NCBI GenBank assembly: GCA_946480085.1
Contig: CAMLHZ010000014.1
Location: 1 to 64,000 of the forward strand
Reading direction: 5' to 3'
DNA: 64,000 nt
DNA from: an uncultured Flavobacteriales bacterium
GTDB taxonomy: Bacteria > Bacteroidota > Bacteroidia > Flavobacteriales > Crocinitomicaceae
In this document: in pieces, positions 45,973-55,597 of the stretch
Layout of the letters: every line of letters begins with the position of its first letter
How positions within the stretch are numbered: the stretch's first letter is position 1
Notes under the pieces: generated by a model
What the model was told of the DNA's origin: nothing
Database searches by the model: none
What the model saw: only the letters and a program-made list of their open reading frames with translations
Program-made: the position numbers and the translations under genes

Positions 45973-48054
45973 TTAGAAATCCAACAAATCCTTCAACGAT
46001 GCTTTCACCTTCTCTGCATTTGGCAGCAACTCTGCTTCCAAACTAGAGTTCAATGGAATCGCTGGCGTATCAACGGATCCAACAATTCCAATTGGCGCAT
46101 CCAAATGCTTGAAATTATCACGTTGAATTCGTCCCGCCAAACCAAGTGTAAAGCTTGCTTCAATAGATTCCTCCGTAACCAGTAACACTTTTCCATGTTT
46201 CTGAACAGAAGCATTTATAGCCTCAATATCTAAGGGATTGATTGAGCGTAAATCGAGAATTTCTACTTTATCGGCACAATCTTTAGCTGCCTCAAGTGTC
46301 CAGTAAACCCCGCGTCCGTAAGTAATCACAACACAAGATTCGCCTTTTTCAATTCTATCAGCAGAAGCTTCCTGAACGATTCTTGCTTTTCCAATTGGGA
46401 TGATGTAATCTTCGTCTGGTTCAATGGACATAGCTCCTTCAGTACCAGGGATTTTAGACCAGTACAAACCTTTATGTTCCAGAATCACAACTGGATTCGG
46501 ATCATAAAACGCAGCTTTCATCAATCCTTTCAAATCGGCTCCTGTTGAAGGATAAACCACCTTGATTCCACGAATATTTGCCAACACCGATTCCACACTT
46601 GAAGAATGGTAAGGCCCACCTGAACCATAGGCTCCGATTGGAACACGAATAACACAGCTAACGGGCCATTTTCCGTTCGACAAATAGTTTGAGCGGCTAA
46701 CCTCCGTAAATAACTGATTCAATCCCGGCCAGATGTAATCTGCGAACTGAACTTCAACGAAAGGCTTTAATCCAACAGCCGACATACCAACCGTTGAACC
46801 GATAATAAACGCTTCCTGAATTGGTGTATTAAAAACGCGATCATCACCAAAGGTTTGCGCTAAAGTTGCTGCTTCACGGAAAACTCCACCCAAGCGCCCG
46901 CCAACATCTTGTCCGTACAACAAGGCTTCAGGATGCTTTTCCATCAACTCACGAACTGCGAACAAAGCGCTATCAACCATAACGGTTTTTTTCTTTCCTT
47001 TCGGTTCGCGTTCTCCTTTTTCTTCTGTAACAGGAGTTGGCGCAAAAATATGATCAGTTACTGATTGGGTTGATGGATCTTCCGCATTCAACGCTTTATC
47101 GTATTCAGCATCTACCAATTTCTTGACATTTGCTTCAATATTAATAACGTCTGCCTGACCAGCAACTTCAGCAACAATCTCTTTCAATTTTGGATACGGA
47201 TCACGAGAAGCCGCCTCCTCCAGGTCATCTCTGTACCATTCTTTTCGAACACCAGAAGTATGGTGACCAAGCAATGGAACTTTCGCGTGAATGATGAATG
47301 GACGACGTTCTTTACGAACAATATCAAACACTTCTTTTACCGTCTGGAAGGACAAGTCAAAATCACTTCCATCAATTGTTCTAACCTCAATACCTTTAAA
47401 ACCTTGCGCATAGTAAGTCATATCCTGTGCTCTGGTTTCTTCTGCATTTGCAGAAATATCCCAACCGTTATCCTGAACAAGGTAGACAATCGGAAATTGT
47501 TTCAAAGCAGCCATTTGAAGAGCTTCAGAAACTTCACCTTCTGTACAAGAGGCATCACCTAACGAACAAACAACAACAGGGTTTTCACCTCCAAAATCTT
47601 GGGCTAAACCTGTTTTCTCTTTGTACTGAATTCCCATTGCAATACCTGTAGTTGGAATTGCCTGCATTCCTGTAGCAGAACTTTGGTGCGGAATTTTAGG
47701 AAACCCTTCTCTGTTTAATGATGGGTGGGAATAATATGTTCTTCCGCCTGAGAACGGATCATCTTTCTTTGCAAAAACCTGAAGCATTAACTCGTAAGGA
47801 GTCATACCAAGTCCAAGTAAAATACTATCATCACGATAGTAGGGCGACACCCAGTCTTGTGGTTTTAATTGCATTCCAACGGCAAGCTGAATAGCTTCAT
47901 GTCCACGCGAAGTTGCGTGTACATATTTTGCAGTAATTTCTTTGTTTGCCTCGTACTTTTCAGCCAACGTTTTTGCCGTCGCCATCAATTCGAAACCTTT
48001 CAACAATACTTGCTTTTCTGTTTTAACCTTGCTATTCGCAACCGTAGATGCCAT
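45973..48054 (-). CDS. Fused alpha/beta E1 subunit of a 2-oxoacid dehydrogenase
   Basis: The start is the ATG of MASTVANSKVKTEKQ (693 residues); the longer frame begins with TTG. The N-terminal half is an E1-alpha domain with the thiamine-diphosphate motif SLGDASCTEGEVSEAL, then QDNGWDIS. After a charged linker (KGEREPKGKKKTVMVD) the C-terminal half is an E1-beta domain. Its features are YGQDVGGRLGGVF, RVFNTPIQEAFI and RVPIGAYGSGGPYHSSS. The sequence resembles branched-chain 2-oxoisovalerate and mixed 2-oxoacid dehydrogenases of Bacteroidota, where the two subunits are commonly fused. E2 and E3 are not in this window. A consensus -7 box precedes it. Confidence 0.9.
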   Translation of the reverse strand: MASTVANSKVKTEKQVLLKGFELMATAKTLAEKYEANKEITAKYVHATSRGHEAIQLAVGMQLKPQDWVSPYYRDDSILLGLGMTPYELMLQVFAKKDDPFSGGRTYYSHPSLNREGFPKIPHQSSATGMQAIPTTGIAMGIQYKEKTGLAQDFGGENPVVVCSLGDASCTEGEVSEALQMAALKQFPIVYLVQDNGWDISANAEETRAQDMTYYAQGFKGIEVRTIDGSDFDLSFQTVKEVFDIVRKERRPFIIHAKVPLLGHHTSGVRKEWYRDDLEEAASRDPYPKLKEIVAEVAGQADVINIEANVKKLVDAEYDKALNAEDPSTQSVTDHIFAPTPVTEEKGEREPKGKKKTVMVDSALFAVRELMEKHPEALLYGQDVGGRLGGVFREAATLAQTFGDDRVFNTPIQEAFIIGSTVGMSAVGLKPFVEVQFADYIWPGLNQLFTEVSRSNYLSNGKWPVSCVIRVPIGAYGSGGPYHSSSVESVLANIRGIKVVYPSTGADLKGLMKAAFYDPNPVVILEHKGLYWSKIPGTEGAMSIEPDEDYIIPIGKARIVQEASADRIEKGESCVVITYGRGVYWTLEAAKDCADKVEILDLRSINPLDIEAINASVQKHGKVLLVTEESIEASFTLGLAGRIQRDNFKHLDAPIGIVGSVDTPAIPLNSSLEAELLPNAEKVKASLKDLLDF

Positions 48055-48069
48055 AAACCAATTTTGGTG

Positions 48070-48077
48070 CAAAGATA
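48070..48077 (-). promoter_or_regulatory. -7 promoter element of the E1 gene
   Basis: On the minus strand the sequence is TATCTTTG, a full match to TAnnTTTG, 16 bases upstream of the ATG at 48054. It supports that start over the longer TTG frame, which would begin inside the promoter. Confidence 0.6.
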
Positions 48078-48103
48078 AGCTTTAGGTTGCTAAATAATTT
48101 AGA

Positions 48104-48137
48104 AAAGACAGAAACTCTATTAGAAATTTCTGTCTTT
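48104..48137 (-). terminator. Rho-independent terminator of the Fic gene
   Basis: AAAGACAGAAA (48104-48114) pairs perfectly with TTTCTGTCTTT (48127-48137). A short T-rich tract follows on the minus strand. It lies nine bases after the Fic stop codon. Confidence 0.85.
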
Positions 48138-48145
48138 GTTTTGTT

Positions 48146-49189
48146 CTAAACTAAAATTGAAAGGTAGCGCTCTAAGCATGCTTTTTCGGTTTCAACCACT
48201 AAACGAATGAAATCATCTTTCTCTTTCTGAACCTGAACTTTTTCGAGCGCACTGTAATAGCTTGATCTCGAAACATGATCACCTTTAATATTGGCGATCA
48301 CATAACCATGCTGAAGAAGAATAACATTCATTATTAAACGCGATGTTCTTCCATTTCCATCAATAAAAGGATGAATTGTAACGAGGCGTTCGTGCATTTC
48401 AGCTGCAAGCACAATTGGATGAAGCCTTTTTCGATTATTGTTGTACCAAATAAAATATTCCTCCATTTCCTTTTGAACCAAATAAGGTGCCGGAGGCATA
48501 TGAGCACTTCCTTGAATCATTACCTGAACATTCCTGTATTTACCTGCGTATTCCGGTTTAATTCCTCTCAGAACCAAACTGTGCAATTGAAGTAATTCTC
48601 TTTCACCTATTACAGTGGTGTTCTTCACCAACTCATACATGTATTCGATTGCATCAGAATGATTGATTGCCTCCAAATGCTCTCGCATAGATTTACCTGA
48701 GATGGTAATTCCTTCGCTTACAACAAGAGCTGTTTCCTGAAGCGTTAATGTATTTCCTTCTATTCTATTGCTTTCAAATGTGTACTCTGTGGATAAAGCA
48801 TCAGTAATTCTATAGTTTTCAAACTTTCTAAGTTCATCTAGTTGAGCTTTCATTGAATCTATATCTTCAAGCATTGGCTCCACTTCCGGATTAATCACCA
48901 TCCGATACGGATTGTAACTTGCCAATACATCACTTACCATATTCAAGACTTCATCTGCATATGGGAATTGATAAAGCTCACGAACAATCTTCTCCTTCAA
49001 ATATTCTTTCATCAATTCATCAAAAGGAATATCTAAAACCTTTGAGAGTTTAATTAATTGAGCTTGAGAAGGTGTTCTCTTGTTGTTTTCAAACTTACTT
49101 ATCAAACTTTGATCTACACCAAGCGCATTCGCCAATTCTCTTGAGCGGATACCTTTTTTCTTTCTGGCAGTTTGCAACAATGCTTTCAT
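48146..49189 (-). CDS. XRE-Fic fusion protein, putative self-inhibited AMP transferase
   Basis: The 347-residue protein joins three parts. An N-terminal XRE helix-turn-helix (1-60) reads SRELANALGVDQSLISKFEN. A helical linker carries an inhibitory-helix motif SNRIEG (140-145, matching S/T-x3-E-G/N, Glu144). A Fic domain holds the complete catalytic loop HPFIDGNGRTSR (His273 to Arg284). Family knowledge: Fic enzymes move AMP or other nucleotide groups onto target side chains, and the Glu of the helix blocks productive ATP binding until released. N-terminal placement of the helix makes this a class II Fic protein. The gene has its own perfect promoter with an embedded palindrome and its own terminator. 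No separate antitoxin gene is present. The target is unknown. Confidence 0.92.
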   Translation of the reverse strand: MKALLQTARKKKGIRSRELANALGVDQSLISKFENNKRTPSQAQLIKLSKVLDIPFDELMKEYLKEKIVRELYQFPYADEVLNMVSDVLASYNPYRMVINPEVEPMLEDIDSMKAQLDELRKFENYRITDALSTEYTFESNRIEGNTLTLQETALVVSEGITISGKSMREHLEAINHSDAIEYMYELVKNTTVIGERELLQLHSLVLRGIKPEYAGKYRNVQVMIQGSAHMPPAPYLVQKEMEEYFIWYNNNRKRLHPIVLAAEMHERLVTIHPFIDGNGRTSRLIMNVILLQHGYVIANIKGDHVSRSSYYSALEKVQVQKEKDDFIRLVVETEKACLERYLSILV

Positions 49190-49204
49190 TTGACAAAATA
49201 TTAC

Positions 49205-49238
49205 ATGACAAATTTAGTCATATATTCTTTGTTTTCAA
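49205..49238 (-). promoter_or_regulatory. Promoter and palindromic operator of the XRE-Fic gene
   Basis: On the minus strand TTG (49236-49238) and TAAATTTG (49209-49216) are exactly 19 bases apart, a perfect consensus promoter. The -7 box lies inside the palindrome ATGACAAATTTAGTCAT (49205-49221). A further TGACAAA copy lies at 49191-49197, between the predicted transcription start and the ATG. This layout fits autorepression by the XRE domain (inference). Confidence 0.75.
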
Positions 49239-49240
49239 AA

Positions 49241-49268
49241 AAAAGAGTGAACCAAAGTCCACTCTTTT
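49241..49268 (-). terminator. Rho-independent terminator of the DPP IV gene
   Basis: AAAAGAGTG (49241-49249) pairs with CACTCTTTT (49260-49268). On the minus strand a run of eight T follows. It insulates the DPP IV gene from the XRE-Fic promoter three bases further on. Confidence 0.92.
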
Positions 49269-49283
49269 CATTTTATATTTCCA

Positions 49284-51416
49284 CTATCTATTATTATCAA
49301 TAACGTACTGAAGTACTTTCTGAATCAAATGCACCCGGTCTTTTCCACGCACATTGTGTTCGTGCATTGGATAAGGGAAGAAATCCATTTGAATTCCAAG
49401 ATCAATAAACTTCTTTACCAACGCATAATTATGTTGCGGAACTACCGTTGGATCAACCGTTCCGTGAATAAGCAATAGTTTCCCTTTCAACTGATTCGCG
49501 TAAGTAAACAACGAAGAATTCTCGTATCCTTTTGCGTTTTCTTCAGGTCGATCCATGTAGCGTTCACCGTACATTACTTCATAGTATTTCCAATCTGTAA
49601 CCGGCCCACCTGCAACACCAACGTTAAACGTTCCGGCTTGACGAAGCATTAACGAAGTAGTCATAAATCCACCAAACGACCAACCGTGAACCGCTAAACG
49701 ATTTCCATCAACGTAAGGCAATGATTTCAGGTATTCAACTCCAGACATTTGGTCTTCTATCTCTACAGTTCCCAACTGACGGTGAATTTGCTGTTCAAAT
49801 GCTTTTCCACGTTCTCCTGAACCCCGATTATCAACCGTGAACACCAAATACCCTTGTTCTGCCATCCAGTACATCCAAAGATTAGCGCCATCTAGCCACG
49901 AGTTTGTAATCATTTGTGCGTGTGGTCCACCGTAAACGTAAACCATAACTGGATACTTCTTGTTCGGATCAAAGTTACTTGGCTTGATCAAACGCGTATA
50001 AAGTATTGTCCCATCTTTTGCTGTAATTTGACCAATATCCGCTGTTCCAATTCCATAATCTGCCAACTTGTTTTTAGAAGTTTTCAGGTTGCGAACAATT
50101 TTCCCATTTATGCTTTTCAACTCTGATTTACCAATTACAGTGTGTGATGAATATTGATCAATGAAATGTGTTGCCGTAGAGTTGATTGAAATAGTATGTG
50201 TCCCTTCTTCCAGGGTCAAACATCTTTGCACTCCTTTCAAGTCGACGGAATAGTACAATGTATTTAAAGGACTTGTTCCTGTGGCAGCAAAAACGATTTC
50301 TTTTCCTCCTTTAATTGAAGTCAAAATTTCTTTTGTCACAAATTTATTTGATGTCAATTTTTTGATCAGGTTCCCCTGAATATCATAGTAATATAAGTTA
50401 TTGAATCCATCAGATTCTGAAATCCAAACGAAATTGTTAGATGTTGTAGAAGGGAAAAATGCAGGATGCTCCGGCTCTACCCATTTCGAATCGCTTTCAT
50501 GAACCAACGTTTTGATCTTAGCTCCTGAAACGGCATCGTATAAATTCAACCACATTTCATTTTGATCACGGTTCACTTCTGCAACCAAAACGTATTTTTC
50601 ATCCGGTGTCCAGGAAACATTTGTCAAATAGCTATCAGTACCGCTTTCTGGTAAAATCCACGCTGTTTTGGCAGTTGAAATATTGTAAACTCCAACTTTT
50701 GGCTTTTCAGAACCTTGTCCAGCCATTGGATACTTAATTTCCATTAACTCTGCTGGAGTTTTTGTAATATCTTCCAACGGGTACATTTTTACATTCGTCT
50801 CGTCTTTTTGATAAAATGCTACAAGGTTTCCTTTCGGTGAAAAGAAGATCCCATTAGTGATTCCAAATTCCTGACGCGCGATTGATTGTCCAGACACAAT
50901 ATTCTTATCTTCATTAGAAGCAACAATTCGCTTTTCACCACTTGCTGTGTTCAAAAACAGATTATTTTCCATGGTATAAGCAAAATGTCCACTCGCTTCA
51001 TTGAAAACGCCATTCGCAGCACCAGCAGGTGCGGTATTCAGCAATTTTCCTTTTTTAGTTGTTGTATTAAACAGATAGTACTTTTCGCCATCTGTAACGA
51101 ACATTTCTTCGGCATTCTTCCATGAATAACCATAGAAGCTAACCAATTCAGCAGAAAGTGCAGTATTTACATCCTGAATTTTCAAAAACACTTCTTCGGT
51201 GCTTTTCTTTACACTCACTTTTGTAAGTGAAAGTCCATTATCCGAGATATAAACATAAACATCTGTTCCCGGAATCCAGGAAACGCCATCCAATGCTTCC
51301 GGTCGGAAATTACGGTATTGCTGTAATACAGATTCTGACAATGTCAAGGCTTTCTTTTGAGCAAATGCAGCTCCAAAAATGAAAAAAACCGAAACTAAAA
51401 GTGTAACATGTTTCAT
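49284..51416 (-). CDS. Dipeptidyl peptidase IV, S9 family
   Basis: The 710-residue protein has a Sec signal peptide (cleavage near AFAQ, residue 20). The N-terminal two-thirds form the beta-propeller, and the C-terminal third is the alpha/beta-hydrolase protease domain. The catalytic triad is readable: Ser in HGWSFGGFMTTS, Asp in GTVDPTVVP and His in HEHNVRGKDRVHL. The propeller holds the Glu-containing segment ARQEFGITNG. These exopeptidases release X-Pro or X-Ala dipeptides in the periplasm and support peptide use. Its start overlaps the stop of the upstream DUF2461 gene by one base (TAATG), so the pair is co-translated. Confidence 0.93.
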   Translation of the reverse strand: MKHVTLLVSVFFIFGAAFAQKKALTLSESVLQQYRNFRPEALDGVSWIPGTDVYVYISDNGLSLTKVSVKKSTEEVFLKIQDVNTALSAELVSFYGYSWKNAEEMFVTDGEKYYLFNTTTKKGKLLNTAPAGAANGVFNEASGHFAYTMENNLFLNTASGEKRIVASNEDKNIVSGQSIARQEFGITNGIFFSPKGNLVAFYQKDETNVKMYPLEDITKTPAELMEIKYPMAGQGSEKPKVGVYNISTAKTAWILPESGTDSYLTNVSWTPDEKYVLVAEVNRDQNEMWLNLYDAVSGAKIKTLVHESDSKWVEPEHPAFFPSTTSNNFVWISESDGFNNLYYYDIQGNLIKKLTSNKFVTKEILTSIKGGKEIVFAATGTSPLNTLYYSVDLKGVQRCLTLEEGTHTISINSTATHFIDQYSSHTVIGKSELKSINGKIVRNLKTSKNKLADYGIGTADIGQITAKDGTILYTRLIKPSNFDPNKKYPVMVYVYGGPHAQMITNSWLDGANLWMYWMAEQGYLVFTVDNRGSGERGKAFEQQIHRQLGTVEIEDQMSGVEYLKSLPYVDGNRLAVHGWSFGGFMTTSLMLRQAGTFNVGVAGGPVTDWKYYEVMYGERYMDRPEENAKGYENSSLFTYANQLKGKLLLIHGTVDPTVVPQHNYALVKKFIDLGIQMDFFPYPMHEHNVRGKDRVHLIQKVLQYVIDNNR

Positions 51417-52090
51417 TACTTTCTTTCTATGAATTGATTAAAAAATTGCTCTAGCGGCGCAATGGTTTTGTAGCAGTGCATGAGCGTATCGATAATATTA
51501 TCCGAAGTAATCAGACTAGCCGGAAACTCGGTTAACACATAAAATTGCTTATTGTATATCAAGTGTTGTATTGCCGCAGCCTCTTTCAATTCAGCAGGTA
51601 TAACCTTGTTTTTGTCGCCTTTGATCTCACCAAAAGTTTCTACGAACGTTTTAGACGAAATCACTTTTTCAAAAGCCTTAAGGTTTTCCGCAATTCCTTC
51701 TCGGAGCAATAACAAGCGTTCTTTATCTATTTCGTAAATTCCACCATAAACGCGAACGGCTTCAGGAGTTAATTCGAAATAAATACCGTGTATAGAGTCA
51801 GATTTTCTACCATTTGGAGAAATTACGGCTGACATATAAAGTTTATACGGTGTTTTATCTTTTGAAAATCGAATATCTCTATTGATCCTGAAGATGCATT
51901 CCGAAGCCGTCAGATCCTTATAACGCAAATCTGTCTTGGCCACTTCTGCAATGACTCTGGTTACAAATTCTGCAAACGGTTTCTTTACAAAATCTTCGTA
52001 ACGCTTTCTGTTTTCGTCGAACCAATCTTTGTTATTGTTCGCCGCCAACTCCATAAAGAATTTTAAATAGTCATTCTTGAAATGCGCCAT
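51416..52090 (-). CDS. DUF2461-family protein
   Basis: The 224-residue cytoplasmic protein fits the family also known as TIGR02453. It opens with YLKFFMELAANNNKDWFDEN. The conserved FRINRDIRFSKDKTPYKLYM core follows near residue 70, with a later YGGIYEIDKERLLLLREGI segment. No biochemical function is established for the family to my knowledge. A -7-like TATCTTTG (52095-52102, minus strand) lies only five bases upstream of the ATG, which would make the transcript nearly leaderless. It is co-translated with DPP IV. Confidence 0.85.
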   Translation of the reverse strand: MAHFKNDYLKFFMELAANNNKDWFDENRKRYEDFVKKPFAEFVTRVIAEVAKTDLRYKDLTASECIFRINRDIRFSKDKTPYKLYMSAVISPNGRKSDSIHGIYFELTPEAVRVYGGIYEIDKERLLLLREGIAENLKAFEKVISSKTFVETFGEIKGDKNKVIPAELKEAAAIQHLIYNKQFYVLTEFPASLITSDNIIDTLMHCYKTIAPLEQFFNQFIERK

Positions 52091-52141
52091 GAGCCAAAGA
52101 TAGCACGTCTAAACAATCCGAACTTGTTTTTCTATGAAAAT

Positions 52142-55100
52142 TTAGTTGACAGGCAATGGAGCCCGAACAAAACCCACACCAACTTCATAGGTCAGAAAGG
52201 CATTCCCGGATTGAACAATGAGAAAACGCTGCCCAACAACATAAACGTTATCATAAATTGCAGGAACAATGGTCTGACCATAATAGAATGCTGCTCCTTT
52301 CTTACGAGGCAATGGAACTTTATGTTCAACTCCTAACCGCCATGGTGAAGCGATTTCTGTTTCCTTTCTTGATGGCGAAACTTCTTTTGCTGCAGTTTTC
52401 AATTGGAGAACCGTATCTGAAAGCTCAACAAAAAGCACTCCATCAAGCTCTTCTACAGATTTGAATTTACTACCTTCATAAAGTCTGTTCCCAAATTCAT
52501 CCAGCACCACAAAAGCCTTTTTGTTATTGAAAATGGTATAACTGCCTTTCTCGCGTTTGGAAGTCATTTTTTCAGTTTTAGTCAGTCGTAAAGTTCCCTT
52601 TGAATCATACACTACATGATAATCTTTCATTTTACTAAAGAGCAGATAGTTGCTTTCTTCAGGCTTGACATTGAAGTGCAAGGTTGTCTTTTCGGAAGGT
52701 AAACGATAGTCAAAACTTTTTTCAGTTTTATTCATCAACCAACCGTTCAGCGTGATTGTTTCACCTTCGAACAAAGCGGTTAAAAAACTACCTGTTGGAG
52801 AATAAATATTGCGTTCATCAGTTCGTTCAATTAACCAATGATCACCCAAAACCGAGCTCAATTTTCCAGTTGGAACAACATTTAACTTTTGAAAAGTACC
52901 TGAATACCAATAAATGGAATCTGAAGTTTGGATCAACATCGATCGATCTTCACATCGTATCAAATTCCCTAGAGGAAGCTCATGCAAAACTTCTCCGTCC
53001 CTGTCAACAATCAAGGCTTTCGATTCTCCTGAAATGTAAAAAAGTCCATCATTTATCGGCTCTGCATTTCCTCGTGCAGAAAACAGTATGCTTCCATCTG
53101 TTTCTTCAATTCTGAAACTGTCATTCTCTCTCACCAAAATTCGATCGTAAACAAATGTTTTGTTCCAGCTTAAGGAATCATCCGGATCGAAAACATATGT
53201 CAAATCAGACGGATGAGAAAAACCAAAATGAGGTTGAATACTTTCTGTTATCGCAAATTCATCCTCGCTGATTATTGCATTACTATAGTTCTTGTTTACA
53301 GCAGAATCTCTGCTATAATCAAACCAGTACAACGTATCGTTGTTGAACTTTTTAGCCATAAAGATTCTTCTATCAAAGTTCCAAAATCCGGATAAAAAAG
53401 AAAACTCATCATACTGAGTATTATCCAATAAAGCTGTTCGAGGTCTATCAATACGACTTTTATCACTTCTTAGTACAACCGTTGTGTTTTCAGGAATTAG
53501 TTTCAATTTCGGATTCATCACCTGGGCTAAGCTTGACCTGTTGGGATGAATATTCTGAAAATCATTTTTGGTTTCCCACCACGAGAACAGATCAAATTCA
53601 CTTTCAGCAGTTGTTGTAATTTCCGCCTTTTCAGCAAGGGTAGCCGCAAAACCTGAATGCAGGCAATGATCAAGTGAAAAAATCTTATTCGGATCAATAT
53701 TCGCAACAATGTTAGATGGCCCATGCCAATGCTGTGTTCCGTCGGCATAAAGATCTAAATTATCCCAACCTGATCTTTCTGCAAAAAATGGTCGTGTTGA
53801 TGAAGTGCTTACCAAACGTGAAGTAGGAAAATAAAAGCTTGAAAAGCTCAATTGCACTCCTTCAAAGTAAACATTCATTTCCGGACCAAAAGGCATTTGA
53901 ATTTTCCGTGATCCATAGGATGAAACAGCTAGAATTTCCGTTGACCCTAAAACGCCATCAATCACATCGATCCAGTTCGAATTGCTATTTTTTGTGGTTT
54001 TACTTTCTCGTAAATTCCAATAACCAGTCTTCTGCGTTTCTTCCAATTCTGCGTCATTCACTTCCCAAAGTAACGTCCAGCTTTTCAACGTATCCAAGTA
54101 CTCAACAGCAACAGTATTATCTAAAGTAAACGACTGAATTTCTTCAACATGAGCCGGAAGCTCATCGCTCATAACAATTATTTCGAAACCAGTTTTGTTA
54201 TAGCATTTAAATGCACCATTGTATTTTACGAAATGTTCGAAAGAGCGATTATTCACTTTACCTTCAGTCGATAAAATATCAAATGTCCCTTCAGCCGTTT
54301 TCATTACAATAAACTCGTCAAAGCTTTTGCCATACTCAGGATAAACTTTATCAGAAACGCGTTTACCAAACTTATTGTAAACCACATTTGTACCATTATT
54401 AGCGACAAAAAAATCGCCCATTTTAGAAATCTGAGAATAGTTTGGGGCTACAATTACTTTCCCTTCGTCATTCATAATTCCCATTCCATTCCGGCTATTA
54501 ACAGCATAGTTCAGCGTGTTATCAAGAAGAAAATCACTTTTCCCTTTCAAAAACTGAAAATGGACAATCGTTCCAAAACCAGTCTCGCTCAACACTTTCC
54601 CATTATAATCAGCCAAATACCATGCATCTTTAATCAATACACGCAAACGGTGTTTATCTAAAATTTCAATTTGATCGTATTGCGGTGAAAAAAAGACTTT
54701 TCCTGACGTGTTAATTAATCCGATCTTATCATTCTTACGCACAGCAAGAAAATCACCACCGAGATAGAAGTAATCGTCGTAACCAAAACTCAACTCCTTT
54801 TGATCTTTAAAGAACCTTGACTGTGTTCTATCTGAATTATAGATTTTATAAAATTCTCTTGAATAAACACGGAAATCGAAGCCATTCGTCTGTATCACCC
54901 GATCATTCGGCGTCAAATAGTTCCAATATCCAAGTGAATCATTTTGCCGGATCCAAAATCGATACCAGCCGTAATCATACAGTTCAATGGCCTCATAACG
55001 AATTGGAAGCACTTCTTTTTCGCCTTTCAACAAACCTACTTCTTGGCCATTTGAAACCAAAAAACTGATTTTGCCTTCACTCTTATGATACAAACGAACA

Positions 55101-55597
55101 TACTTGTAAGTTGGTGTGATATGGTATTGCATAGAAATCAATCCCTGAAATCCATTCAACCAATAAAAGACTCCTTCTGAATTCACAAAAAAAGAATCCA
55201 CATTCCCTAGCACCTTTGTTGGAAACGATTTCCCAGAACTTTCTATAAAATCTAAAGCTCTGCAATACGACCAACTACCCTGCTTTTTAAAAAGCAACAA
55301 ATCATTAGAAACAAACATGGAGTCATACTCATGCTTCAATTGATGCTCTTCAGTTACACTCGAAAAAAGTCCATACTTCCCATCGTTAATGGTAATTAAA
55401 CCCATTTCATACAATTCTCCGAATGAAACAATTACAACGGAATCAACCCGAACCGGAGTTTGTAGTGAATCTTCAAGTGCAAAGATCATCCATGTACTAT
55501 CTGTTTTCTGGGGTACCCAGGTTCGTGAAATGAGTTCGCTTTGAGCTTGTAAAACGACGCAGAATAATGTGAAAATGAAAATCAGACCAAGCCTCAT
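52142..55597 (-). CDS. Giant WG-repeat secreted protein
   Basis: The 1151-residue protein has a Sec signal peptide (cleavage near LQAQ, residue 20). WG-type repeats are recognisable in several places, for example DKIGLINTSGKVFFSPQYD near 310, NGMGIMNDEGKVIVAPNYS near 370 and NDGKYGLFS near 73. Each repeat is about 35-50 residues and probably forms a beta unit. The middle (about 500-800) is less regular and rich in Trp, Tyr and Ser. It looks extracytoplasmic, with no catalytic motif and no T9SS sorting domain. Its ATG overlaps the stop of the upstream lipoprotein gene by four bases, so the two products are probably made in fixed ratio and may interact. Confidence 0.75.
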   Translation of the reverse strand: MRLGLIFIFTLFCVVLQAQSELISRTWVPQKTDSTWMIFALEDSLQTPVRVDSVVIVSFGELYEMGLITINDGKYGLFSSVTEEHQLKHEYDSMFVSNDLLLFKKQGSWSYCRALDFIESSGKSFPTKVLGNVDSFFVNSEGVFYWLNGFQGLISMQYHITPTYKYVRLYHKSEGKISFLVSNGQEVGLLKGEKEVLPIRYEAIELYDYGWYRFWIRQNDSLGYWNYLTPNDRVIQTNGFDFRVYSREFYKIYNSDRTQSRFFKDQKELSFGYDDYFYLGGDFLAVRKNDKIGLINTSGKVFFSPQYDQIEILDKHRLRVLIKDAWYLADYNGKVLSETGFGTIVHFQFLKGKSDFLLDNTLNYAVNSRNGMGIMNDEGKVIVAPNYSQISKMGDFFVANNGTNVVYNKFGKRVSDKVYPEYGKSFDEFIVMKTAEGTFDILSTEGKVNNRSFEHFVKYNGAFKCYNKTGFEIIVMSDELPAHVEEIQSFTLDNTVAVEYLDTLKSWTLLWEVNDAELEETQKTGYWNLRESKTTKNSNSNWIDVIDGVLGSTEILAVSSYGSRKIQMPFGPEMNVYFEGVQLSFSSFYFPTSRLVSTSSTRPFFAERSGWDNLDLYADGTQHWHGPSNIVANIDPNKIFSLDHCLHSGFAATLAEKAEITTTAESEFDLFSWWETKNDFQNIHPNRSSLAQVMNPKLKLIPENTTVVLRSDKSRIDRPRTALLDNTQYDEFSFLSGFWNFDRRIFMAKKFNNDTLYWFDYSRDSAVNKNYSNAIISEDEFAITESIQPHFGFSHPSDLTYVFDPDDSLSWNKTFVYDRILVRENDSFRIEETDGSILFSARGNAEPINDGLFYISGESKALIVDRDGEVLHELPLGNLIRCEDRSMLIQTSDSIYWYSGTFQKLNVVPTGKLSSVLGDHWLIERTDERNIYSPTGSFLTALFEGETITLNGWLMNKTEKSFDYRLPSEKTTLHFNVKPEESNYLLFSKMKDYHVVYDSKGTLRLTKTEKMTSKREKGSYTIFNNKKAFVVLDEFGNRLYEGSKFKSVEELDGVLFVELSDTVLQLKTAAKEVSPSRKETEIASPWRLGVEHKVPLPRKKGAAFYYGQTIVPAIYDNVYVVGQRFLIVQSGNAFLTYEVGVGFVRAPLPVN

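Noticed and set aside
48146..49189. Doc/Phd-type toxin-antitoxin pair
   Set aside because: No second small gene is present on either side, and the inhibitory helix and DNA-binding domain are in the same polypeptide.
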